The notes under the pieces were generated by a model. That model was not told where the DNA came from and made no database searches. It was given only the letters and a program-made list of their open reading frames with translations. From an uncultured Prevotellaceae bacterium (GTDB taxonomy: Bacteria; Bacteroidota; Bacteroidia; Bacteroidales; Bacteroidaceae), in assembly GCA_900316315.1 (NCBI GenBank), contig ONCK01000001.1, forward strand, positions 1 to 64,000: 64,000 nt of DNA, read 5' to 3'. Shown here piece after piece: positions 1 through 7,594 of the stretch. Positions within the stretch are counted from its first letter, which is position 1; each line of letters starts with the position of its first letter. The translations under genes and the position numbers were made by a program.

Positions 1-1
1 C

Positions 2-937
2 TTGCAGAATATGAATGATATAAGATCAAGTGTTTACGCTCAGAAAGTAGAACTGCTACTCCGTCTTATTCCGATAGTGATGGAAGAGCATGTGTTTGCA
101 ATACATGGAGGTACTGCCATCAATCTTTTCTTGAAAGATTTGCCACGTTATTCTATAGATATTGATTTGACCTATATCCCGTTGGCTGACCGTCAGACAA
201 GTTTGGATGACATCAATTTGCATCTAAAAACCATTGCAGATAAGGCAAAGAAGGCTTTCAAAGGAATGCATGTTGTACCCAACTTCAGTACCTGCAAGCT
301 GTTGTGCGAGTATCGAGGCAAGCAGGTGAAGATAGAGGTTAACCAGACCAAGAGAGGAATTATAGGTGGTGATGTTCAAACAATACCATTGAGTGAGAAG
401 GCACAGGAAGAGTTTTCTCTCTTTTGTGAGGCAAGCGTTGTGCCCCTAACTCAATTGTATGGTGGCAAGATTGCAGCAGCTCTATCACGTCAGCATCCTC
501 GTGATCTGTTTGATGTAAAATACATGGATATTCCATTGAGCAAATGCCGTGAAGGACTCATTTTCTGTTTACTTGGTAGTGACAGACCCATCCATGAGTC
601 TTTTGCTCCAAGCATGATTGATCAGCGAGAAGCAATGGAAAATCAGTTTGCAGGTATGACGGATATTCCTTTTACATACGAGGAATTTGAAGAAACTCGT
701 GCAAAACTCATTATTGATGTAAAGTCGTTGATGACGGAAGCGGATAAGAAGTTCCTAATCAGTTTTGAATTAGGACAGCCCGAATGGGATGGATACGAAT
801 TTGAATACTTCAAAGAATATCCATCAGTACAATGGAAACTCCTCAATCTGAAGAAACTTACCAAGCAGAATCCACAGAAGTTGCAGGAAGAAGCGGAGAA
901 ACTTTGTGCCTTTTTTCATAAAGAAGGATTTTTATAA
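2..937 (+). CDS. AbiEii-type nucleotidyltransferase (toxin-like)
   Basis: Nucleotidyltransferase of the AbiEii/AbiGii type, known as the toxin half of type IV toxin-antitoxin abortive-infection systems. The N-terminal part shows the expected core: IHGGTAINLF (about residues 34-43) followed by YSIDIDLTY (about 50-58), which supplies the GG and DxD metal-binding signature; QLYGGKIAAALSRQHPRDLFD (about 152-172) is also typical. Translation can begin at TTG at 2 or ATG at 11; the window edge hides anything upstream, so the true start and a partner antitoxin gene (AbiEi usually overlaps the 5' end) cannot be seen. It is about the usual family length. AT-rich like the next 4 kb and unlike the chromosome beyond 5.15 kb, consistent with horizontal transfer. 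Function as a toxin is inferred from family only. Confidence 0.85.
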   Translation: MQNMNDIRSSVYAQKVELLLRLIPIVMEEHVFAIHGGTAINLFLKDLPRYSIDIDLTYIPLADRQTSLDDINLHLKTIADKAKKAFKGMHVVPNFSTCKLLCEYRGKQVKIEVNQTKRGIIGGDVQTIPLSEKAQEEFSLFCEASVVPLTQLYGGKIAAALSRQHPRDLFDVKYMDIPLSKCREGLIFCLLGSDRPIHESFAPSMIDQREAMENQFAGMTDIPFTYEEFEETRAKLIIDVKSLMTEADKKFLISFELGQPEWDGYEFEYFKEYPSVQWKLLNLKKLTKQNPQKLQEEAEKLCAFFHKEGFL

Positions 938-966
938 GTAGTCAGTAAACTAATAAGAAGTAAGCA

Positions 967-1871
967 ATGAATACAAAAATCATTTTTCAAGGATTAAAAC
1001 AAATCTTGATATTCTCAGAAGAATAGGTGTTAAAGTTCCAGATGGTGATTTTCTTTGCCCAGAGTGTTTTTCACCATTTAATGAATATGAAATATCAAAG
1101 CTAACAGAAGAAGATGTTCCCCAAGCATCTCTTGGCGGCTCTCGCATAACCTTAACATGTAGAAAATGCAATAGTAATTGTGGTGCTTTGATAGATGTTC
1201 ATTTGCAAGAGGCTTTAAAAGCTCGTGAACAACAGGAGTTTCTTCCTAATACCAATCGTAAGGTGTCTGTGAGGGTAGACGGTCAAAGATTGAATGCAAA
1301 ACTGGAAGTGGGAGAGAACAAAGACCTTAAGTTGGTTGTTGACACAAAACGTAACAACCCAAAAGTATGGGATGATTTTCGTGAAAACAAACTAGTTCCT
1401 AATGCCATAGTTGATTTGCAAGATGCTCCACTGAAACATCAACAAGAACGAGTTGAAGCTGCAATCATTAAAAATGCTTATTTGTTGTTGTTTGCCCAAA
1501 CTGGTTTTACGCTATTAAGCCATAGTTACTATGATTGTTTTAGAAACGTGATATTAAACCCTGATAATAATCAGTTGCCCGTAAGGTTATGGACAATGCA
1601 GAATGTTTCATGTCCAGATGGCGTTTTTATGTCAGAAAATGAGGGACTTAAAGGGTTCTTTGTTTCATTTACCTTATCTCTAAAAAAGAACTATAAATAT
1701 CTTGTTTTCATTCCACTTCCAAAATGTAATTATGATGAAATAAAAAATTCTTTAACTAATATCGTATCAGGAAAGAAAATAAAGCTTATTCCATTTGATA
1801 CTCATAAAGATTATCTCACGGATGAAATTGTAATAAAAGAACTACGTAAGTGGTGTGGTTTAGATGACTAA
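967..1871 (+). pseudogene. Zinc-ribbon protein of unknown function, apparent frameshift at codon 4-5
   Basis: An open frame continues upstream of the first possible start in that frame (TTG 1188) back to a stop at 954-956. The extra stretch reads like real protein and contains a zinc ribbon: LCPECF (around 1053-1070) and TCRKCNSNCG (around 1155-1184). No ATG, GTG or TTG precedes it in frame. The only sensible ATG, at 967, is one base out of frame and reaches a stop after 19 codons. Adding one A to the A5 tract at 975-979 would give MNTKNHFSRIKTNLDIL and join both parts into a protein of about 302 residues. So the gene carries a one-base deletion, a sequencing error, or a slippery site. The remainder has no family I recognise; it ends in a helical C-terminus. 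The stop is 16 bp before the next gene, suggesting co-transcription. Confidence 0.6.
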
Positions 1872-1887
1872 TAGAAAATGATAAAGG

Positions 1888-3375
1888 ATGGTGCAGGAAT
1901 CAAAATTACTAGCTCAGACGGGTGAAATTATTCTTCTAAATGCAGAGAATATACTTCCTAAGTATTTTGCAATCTATAAATATTTGGAAAGTAAGGATTG
2001 CTCATTAATGCAGCCACAAAAAGAGTTTTGTATGCAAATAGTATGCATACAGATGTTTGTGAACTATTTCTATTCTGTTTATTTGGTTTCTTTGTCGGGT
2101 GCATTAAAGGCTACAGATAGAAGGGAACAACAGGCTCATCTCAAATATGTAAATTCTTATATTATTGAAGGCTATAAAGCCCTTTGGGGCTATAATAAGC
2201 AGGGAAGGAGCATGTGGGGTAAATTTATTAAGAATTATCAATTGGTTAAAGAAAATGATGTTTTCGACAATGATATTGAAACCATCACAAATAGACTTAA
2301 AGAGTATGCAGAAAGTTCTATCACTGATAAAGATGAAAGGGATTTGACTATGCATTATCAAATTGATAAAGGGGGTAATCCTCGCGAATTACTAAAACTT
2401 GAGGAAATCACCATTGAGAAAGAAGTTAATCGATATGAACTGTTCGGGATTATCTTTAGAATGATGGGAAATTGCATTACTGAGATACTGGATTATTACT
2501 TGGTTCAAAAGAAAAGGAACGAGTTGATGAAACTACATCCCATACTTCCACCTCTGTTTTCTTTTGATCAATATGTATGGGAAAGTAAATTGGCAGAAAT
2601 GAATGTGGCAATGACAAGGAATATTGCTAGTCAATCTAAAACTTTTGGCGATTGTAAAGAACAATTATTGAAATGGCCAAATATTCTCAAGAAAATCCAG
2701 GCAGAATATAAGATAGATTTATCTGATTGTTATGATATATTAGCTACTTCAGAAGCCATGCTTGCTATTACATATATGTCGTTAGATTTATGTAGTACAC
2801 TTAAACTTTATTTCAACTCTTCACTTCCACTTGAGCGAGCTATTGCATTGTCAAGAATGAATACTATTTGCTATTCCATTATCGATAGAGTATACGGATA
2901 TACTTCAAGGATTGGCTCTTATTGGGAGAGATACCTAACAAAGCCATATGGAGAGGATGCTCTTCCCAATGTTTTATTAGAGATAAGGGATGTAATAGAA
3001 ACCTGTATAAAAACCAATCTTTACTCCAACGAAAAGCGATTGGCCTTTGTTCATTTGAAGGAAGAAAACTTTATATCTGCTATTAAGATGTTATATACAC
3101 AAAATCCTTTAAAAGAGATTGAGAATAGTATAGCAATAGTTAAGGTGTTGCCAGAAATTCAAAGAGCAATAAAAGAGAGTTTGGCTCAGATTGATAAGAA
3201 TATTAAGAAATGTAACGCTAAGAAGTATCATTGGGTTGACGGGTACATAGAGAAGTTTGCACCTTACAAAGACAGGCCAGGAATGAACACTATTTATCTA
3301 TCTCTTCTTGAATTGAAGAAAGGAAATATGATAGAAGCTTTGGATATTGTTAAGAAAATGGCTACCGTAAACTAA
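1888..3375 (+). CDS. Uncharacterised helical protein of the AT-rich island
   Basis: A protein of 495 residues that I do not recognise. It is rich in predicted helix, Lys, Glu, Ile and Tyr, has no signal peptide and no clear transmembrane segment; a hydrophobic stretch near residues 48-72 (IVCIQMFVNYFYSVYLVSLSG) looks more like a buried helix. The C-terminus (YLSLLELKKGNMIEALDIVKKM) resembles a helical-repeat cap. ATG 1888 is preceded by AAAGG. It lies in a same-strand run between the zinc-ribbon gene and the 3397 gene with 16-21 bp gaps, so the three are probably one transcript. Base composition matches the island. A role beside the AbiEii-like gene in defence is possible from context alone. 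Confidence 0.75.
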   Translation: MVQESKLLAQTGEIILLNAENILPKYFAIYKYLESKDCSLMQPQKEFCMQIVCIQMFVNYFYSVYLVSLSGALKATDRREQQAHLKYVNSYIIEGYKALWGYNKQGRSMWGKFIKNYQLVKENDVFDNDIETITNRLKEYAESSITDKDERDLTMHYQIDKGGNPRELLKLEEITIEKEVNRYELFGIIFRMMGNCITEILDYYLVQKKRNELMKLHPILPPLFSFDQYVWESKLAEMNVAMTRNIASQSKTFGDCKEQLLKWPNILKKIQAEYKIDLSDCYDILATSEAMLAITYMSLDLCSTLKLYFNSSLPLERAIALSRMNTICYSIIDRVYGYTSRIGSYWERYLTKPYGEDALPNVLLEIRDVIETCIKTNLYSNEKRLAFVHLKEENFISAIKMLYTQNPLKEIENSIAIVKVLPEIQRAIKESLAQIDKNIKKCNAKKYHWVDGYIEKFAPYKDRPGMNTIYLSLLELKKGNMIEALDIVKKMATVN

Positions 3376-3396
3376 TAATGATTCACTTTAAACAAG

Positions 3397-4089
3397 ATGT
3401 TATCCCATAATATGAATATTATAGACAAACTTCGCCAGTTAATGAGTCTTGATACTGGTATGAACACTGCCGAAATAGAGTTACGCTTTGAACAAATAGC
3501 AAAGATGCTGTTTGAAAGTTTTGCTATCCAAAAGGGTGAGAAGAAGTATCTTTTTAAGGAGATTGAATTTTACTTCTACAACAAGAATCATCGTGATATC
3601 ATCACTCATCCACGAGTATCAAAATCTTTATGCTGGTATGTCAACGACTTTGGAGGCATAGACCTTAACTTTGCTAGTAGTATTAAACGTGAAAACAGAG
3701 TAAATAGCAAGAGAAAGAATATTGAGAAATATGTACTGGATGATAGTGCATACTTTGGTGGAATTCTAATTCGTCAGTTGATAAGTGAAGATGGCAGTGC
3801 GATTTTAAGCGGTCCAATTGCTTGTGCAGAATTATTTAGATGCCATGATGCTACTGGTGTTGATTACGAATTTCCTATTCTCGTGGAGCAGAATAATGAC
3901 GTGATGAGTTTTATTCGTAAACCTCGTGTTAATCTAATTAGATCAAATCAGTCAGTTGAAGCTAAAGTCAATAATATTCTTTACCCATATCATGATAGTG
4001 TACAACTTGACAAGGATACTTTATACCAAGATTTCATTAACTTCAAAGATAAACCATATGGATATGAACAACAAATTGCTTCACGATAA
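3397..4089 (+). CDS. Uncharacterised protein, possibly methylpurine-DNA-glycosylase-like
   Basis: A protein of 230 residues (225 if translation starts at ATG 3412). Two stretches recall a family of bacterial proteins annotated as related to 3-methyladenine DNA glycosylases: EIEFYFYNKNHRDIITHP with a following SLCWYVNDFGGIDLNF (about residues 49-90) and YFGGILIRQL with SGPIACAELF a little later (about 120-150). This is a resemblance by eye and not a secure assignment; no catalytic residue can be named. The last ~30 bp overlap the start of the deiminase fragment in another frame, indicating translational coupling. Belongs to the AT-rich island operon. Confidence 0.65.
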   Translation: MLSHNMNIIDKLRQLMSLDTGMNTAEIELRFEQIAKMLFESFAIQKGEKKYLFKEIEFYFYNKNHRDIITHPRVSKSLCWYVNDFGGIDLNFASSIKRENRVNSKRKNIEKYVLDDSAYFGGILIRQLISEDGSAILSGPIACAELFRCHDATGVDYEFPILVEQNNDVMSFIRKPRVNLIRSNQSVEAKVNNILYPYHDSVQLDKDTLYQDFINFKDKPYGYEQQIASR

Positions 4090-4480
4090 AAATACAAACG
4101 TAGTATTTCTATCTCCTTGTTTGAATACTAAAAAATATGGTAATCCTAAGTTCTATAAGGAGTTGATGACCATACTAAAGGAAATGGGTATAGAAACAAG
4201 AGAACTTAAGTGCACTCGCGATTATTGGGCTCGTGACTATATGCCTATTCAATTGGGCGAAAATGAGTTCTTGAAGTATCGCTATTATCCTGATTATCTT
4301 GTGAAGAGCAAGAATAAAAAAGATATTGAGACAATTACTGATGCTACCAAAGTGTTAAGAGGTATGGGTATTAACTGTCGTTCTACCTATTTAATCATAG
4401 ATGGTGGCAATATGGTGCCATGCGGTCCATATATTGTGATGACAAATAAGGTGTTTTCAGAAAACAGTATCTCTGTCTGA
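4058..4480 (+). pseudogene. Truncated agmatine/peptidylarginine deiminase-family protein
   Basis: Encodes about 140 residues from ATG 4058 (or 4064) with the N-terminal half of the Porphyromonas-type peptidylarginine deiminase / agmatine deiminase family: CTRDYWARDYMPI is the substrate-binding region with its typical W-x-R-D, and IIDGGNMVPCGPYIVMT matches the GGN segment. Family members are roughly 330-380 residues and need a C-terminal His and catalytic Cys, which are absent here: the frame ends at TGA 4478-4480 and no continuation was seen in the next 75 bp. It is therefore a stump or a decayed gene; a functional short form would lack the known catalytic centre. Start is placed after the 3397 gene's frame because the upstream in-frame extension is not protein-like. 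Confidence 0.7.
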
Positions 4481-4557
4481 TTCATTAATTGTTACATTTA
4501 TAATTGAAAATGGTTGTTGCAATTGTCATTAGGGATTTCGTGGATAGAGTCTTGAGA

Positions 4558-5109
4558 TTACAAATCACAAATAGGCTTGAGCTTGTTTGCTCCATATAAT
4601 GCTTTTGTTTCACTATAATAAGCCATTACTTCTGGAATTACGTCAGGGACACTACCATGAGTTTTCTTCTTTAATTCGCCCTCATTAGTTTTCCACCACT
4701 CATTGATAATATATACGTTGTTGATAGGAGGCTTTTTATTTGTCTTGTTTTCTAAATTTCCTTTACCTACACCTGCCTCACTTGCTAATTGGCTAGTAAT
4801 CATTTTTTCACATATTCTAACATCGCTCTCTTTCGCTTTTTTATTAGCTATGGTTCCAATCCATATTTGGATTAATTCTGTTCTGTCCTCAAAATCATGA
4901 ATATGGTGGTCGTGGTTGTTTAATCGATTTCCAACTGTTTGCTTATACGTCATTCCACAATAATACTTATCTTTTTTGCTATTTTGTTTAGCTTGAAAAG
5001 CGTACAAATTAAAGCGAATAGGAAGGTGGCTGTCTTCCCATTCCTTTATTTCTTCTTTAGTTGAGAATGGACCGTACCATTTTATAAGATAAATATTAGA
5101 TAATTTCAT
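4558..5109 (-). CDS. GIY-YIG-like protein at island edge
   Basis: 183 residues. The segment FNLYAFQAKQ ... KYYCGMTYKQTVGNRLNNHDHHI (about residues 33-70) fits a divergent GIY-YIG nuclease core: a Y-x-x-F strand in place of GIY, YCGMT in place of YIG, then the conserved Arg in NRL and a following His-rich turn. A later Glu (CEKMITSQLASEAG) and an NKT after it could be the metal-binding Glu and Asn. Assignment is tentative. The gene reads towards the island, opposite to the other island genes, and its start lies 42 bp downstream of the duplicated mnmE 3' end. Composition is AT-rich. Nuclease activity, if any, is inference. Confidence 0.55.
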   Translation of the reverse strand: MKLSNIYLIKWYGPFSTKEEIKEWEDSHLPIRFNLYAFQAKQNSKKDKYYCGMTYKQTVGNRLNNHDHHIHDFEDRTELIQIWIGTIANKKAKESDVRICEKMITSQLASEAGVGKGNLENKTNKKPPINNVYIINEWWKTNEGELKKKTHGSVPDVIPEVMAYYSETKALYGANKLKPICDL

Positions 5110-5131
5110 AATAGTCGTGATTTCTAAAAGA

Positions 5132-5168
5132 TTACTTTCCCACGCAAAACCTACTTTCCGACGCAGAA
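5132..5168 (-). repeat. Tandem duplication of the last 18 bp of mnmE (candidate attachment site)
   Basis: Read on the minus strand, 5168-5151 is TTCTGCGTCGGAAAGTAG (the true mnmE end, F-C-V-G-K-stop) and 5149-5132 is TTTTGCGTGGGAAAGTAA, separated by one base. 15 of 18 positions match and all three differences are synonymous, so both encode FCVGK-stop. Similarity does not extend further upstream. The repeat sits exactly at the change from AT-rich island to GC-rich chromosome. The 3' end of trmE/mnmE is the known integration site of SGI1-type islands; use here is inference. Confidence 0.7.
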
Positions 5169-6533
5169 GTGAGCAAATATATTATGGATGACATCGTCGG
5201 AGGTCACTTCGCCGATGATGTCGGAGAGATGGTCGATGCACTCGCGCAGGTCCTGGGAGATGAGGTCGGTAGGCAGATTGATGTCAAAGCCGTGCAGTAC
5301 CCGCTGAGCGGCTTCCCCGGCAGCTTGGAGCGCTTGGTAGTGGCGCAGGTTGCTGACGATGACTCCCTGGGTATCGTCTGTCGGCGAGGCGAAGTCCAGC
5401 AGCAGGTCGGTCAGCGCTTGCAGCCCTTCGCCGGTCTTGGCAGAGATAGCGATGACAGGATGTGTGGTCGAGGCCTTGCCGCCTGTGAGCTGTTCTATCT
5501 GGTCAGGACGGAGGAGGTCAGCCTTATTGTACACGGTGACGAGTTGCTGGCCTTCCGAAACGGGCACTTCCGACACGGAGGGTTGAGTAGCGTCGACTAC
5601 GTGCAGGATGATCTGCGCCTGGCTCAGGCGGTCGAGCGCCCGGCGGATACCTATCTGCTCTACAGGGTCGTCGGTGTGGCGCAGGCCGGCGGTGTCGATG
5701 AAGCGGAAGAGATGGCCTCCGATATTGACCGTATCCTCGATGACATCGCGGGTAGTGCCTTGCACGGGGCTCACGATGGCGCGGTCCTCGCCCAGAAGCT
5801 GATTGAGCAGCGTGGACTTGCCGACATTGGTGTCGCCAACGATAGCCACGGGGAGGCCTTGCTTGATAGCGTTGCCCAGGCGGAAACTGTCGGCGAGGCG
5901 ATGGATGAGGCCGAGCACCTGCTTCAACTTGTCACGGACCTCGCTGCGATCCACAAATTCAAGCTCCTCATGGTCCCCAAAGTCCAGTTCGAGCTCCATC
6001 AGAGAGGCTATATGCAGCAGAGCATCCCTCAGTGAGCGGATAGCCTGGCTGTAAGTGCCCTTCATCTGCTGGATAGCGAGGCGGTGAGAGGCAGATGTAG
6101 TAGAGGAGATGAGATCGGCAACTGCCTCGGCCTGAGAGAGGTCCATCTTGCCGTTGACAAAGGCACGCTGGGTATACTCCCCGGGGGCGGCCAGACGGCA
6201 TCCGTGACGGCTCAGCAGGGAGCAGAGCGTGTGTAGCACGTAGGGAGAATTGTGACAGGAGAACTCTATGCAGTCTTCGCCCGTGTACGAATGGGGGGCC
6301 CGGTATACCGAGACCACTACATCGTCGAGCGTCTCTCCGTGGTCATCGACGACTGTGCCGTAGACCAAGCTGGACGACGGGCGCTCAGACAGTGGCGTGT
6401 GACCACAGGGCTTAAATACGGCTTCTGCCGCACTGATGCTGCCGGGGCCCGAGAGTCTCACGACGCCGATAGCTCCGCCTGTGCCGGTAGCAATGGCGTA
6501 AATCGTATCAGAGGATATTGCTGAATCTGCCAC
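5151..6533 (-). CDS. mnmE: tRNA modification GTPase MnmE
   Basis: GTPase that with MnmG installs the carboxymethylaminomethyl/aminomethyl group on wobble uridine 34 of tRNAs. The N-terminal tetrahydrofolate-binding domain begins SDTIYAIATGTGGAIGVVRL. The G domain shows GDTNVGKSTLLN (G1), GTTRDVIEDT (G2), DTAGL (G3) and NKADL (G4). The C-terminus ends FCVGK, the family's catalytic Cys motif. The open frame runs back to 6821 but that extension overlaps udp and is not family-like; GTG 6533 gives 460 residues, the normal length, and starts 15 bp after the udp stop. The 3' end is the edge of an acquired island (see the duplicated 18 bp). Confidence 0.95.
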   Translation of the reverse strand: MADSAISSDTIYAIATGTGGAIGVVRLSGPGSISAAEAVFKPCGHTPLSERPSSSLVYGTVVDDHGETLDDVVVSVYRAPHSYTGEDCIEFSCHNSPYVLHTLCSLLSRHGCRLAAPGEYTQRAFVNGKMDLSQAEAVADLISSTTSASHRLAIQQMKGTYSQAIRSLRDALLHIASLMELELDFGDHEELEFVDRSEVRDKLKQVLGLIHRLADSFRLGNAIKQGLPVAIVGDTNVGKSTLLNQLLGEDRAIVSPVQGTTRDVIEDTVNIGGHLFRFIDTAGLRHTDDPVEQIGIRRALDRLSQAQIILHVVDATQPSVSEVPVSEGQQLVTVYNKADLLRPDQIEQLTGGKASTTHPVIAISAKTGEGLQALTDLLLDFASPTDDTQGVIVSNLRHYQALQAAGEAAQRVLHGFDINLPTDLISQDLRECIDHLSDIIGEVTSDDVIHNIFAHFCVGK

Positions 6534-6547
6534 TTGTATAGGATTTA

Positions 6548-7420
6548 TCAGATGCGGTCTATCACGAGCTGTATAAGGTCGTCGATGCTCGCCTTGTAGC
6601 CTGCATTGGCGGTACCGGCGCGACGGTTGGCAATGACCATGCAGCAGGTCATTGCCTTGTGACCCAGCAGGCGCGACATACCGGCTACGGCACTGCTCTC
6701 CATCTCGTAATTGGTAATCTTGAGACCTTGATAGCTGAAGGACTCTACCTTGGCATTTTGGTCGGGGTCTGCAAGCGGTATGCGCACTTCGCGTCCCTGC
6801 GGACCGAAGAATCCGCCACACGAGATTGTAATGCCTCTCACCATGTCATCGGCTGCGATGCGGGAAAGCAGCTGTGGATTGGCATCAATGACGTATGGTG
6901 CGCAGAGCTGCGGATTCCAGTGCATATGAGCAGTAAACTGACGCTCCAACTCCAGGTCGCAAACCTCATTGCGTCCTTTGTAGAAATTGAGCAGGCCGTC
7001 AAATCCGATGCTCTTCTGGCTGGCGATAAACGTACCCAGCGGCGTCTCGGGCTGCAAACCGCCGCAGGTACCTACACGTACGATTTCAAGCGATGTAAGC
7101 TGGGGCTTGACCGTGCGCGTCTCAAAGTCTATATTGACCAAGGCGTCGAGCTCAGTGAGCACAATGTCGATATTGTCACACCCGATGCCGGTAGAAAGCG
7201 CAGTGATACGCTTACCGCGGTACGTACCCGTAATGGTATGAAACTCGCGACTTTGCACCTCGCACTCCTGCTGGTCAAAATGGCTGGCCACGAGGTCTAC
7301 GCGCGACGGGTCACCCATGAGAATGACCTTATGAGCCACCTGAGAAGGCTTGAGATGGAGATGAAAGATACTGCCATCAGGATTGATGATCAGTTCAGAA
7401 GGGGAAAATTGCTTTTTCAT
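6548..7420 (-). CDS. udp: Uridine phosphorylase / nucleoside phosphorylase
   Basis: Cytosolic phosphorolysis of uridine to uracil and ribose-1-phosphate. 290 residues of the PNP/UDP family: VILMGDPSRVDLVA (phosphate-binding GDPxR), FHTITGTYRGKRITALSTGIG, VRVGTCGG, NYEMESSAVAGM (nucleoside-binding E-M-E-S) and a C-terminal CMVIANR. Bacteroidales members of this size are annotated as uridine phosphorylase; other nucleoside preferences cannot be excluded. mnmE follows 15 bp downstream on the same strand, so the two are probably co-transcribed. No TAnnTTTG box is obvious just upstream. Confidence 0.9.
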   Translation of the reverse strand: MKKQFSPSELIINPDGSIFHLHLKPSQVAHKVILMGDPSRVDLVASHFDQQECEVQSREFHTITGTYRGKRITALSTGIGCDNIDIVLTELDALVNIDFETRTVKPQLTSLEIVRVGTCGGLQPETPLGTFIASQKSIGFDGLLNFYKGRNEVCDLELERQFTAHMHWNPQLCAPYVIDANPQLLSRIAADDMVRGITISCGGFFGPQGREVRIPLADPDQNAKVESFSYQGLKITNYEMESSAVAGMSRLLGHKAMTCCMVIANRRAGTANAGYKASIDDLIQLVIDRI

Positions 7421-7594
7421 GACCTTAATACGATGTATATAGGATTTTGGAGAGTATGGGATAGCCGGTGTTGAGTCTCGCTCTGCCTCTGTATCTATCG
7501 CGGCACGTGCCGGATGGGTGACATCCAGCTCAGGGCTTTAAGGTGACGGTCTCTGACAATACAGGCGGCGATTGGAGGTGTCTGTCGCGGTCCG

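Noticed and set aside
975-979. Programmed -1 ribosomal frameshift
   Set aside because: The site ACAAAAATC is not a classical slippery heptamer and no downstream stimulator was evident; a mutation or sequencing error is simpler.
5169-6035. Long plus-strand frame opposite mnmE (and similar frames opposite pepM, gyrA, gdhA, the flavoprotein and others)
   Set aside because: They are antisense to genes with clear family motifs, lack promoters, and have the composition expected of shadow frames in GC-rich DNA.
6534-6821. N-terminal extension of mnmE
   Set aside because: It overlaps udp, is not family-like, and GTG 6533 gives the normal length.
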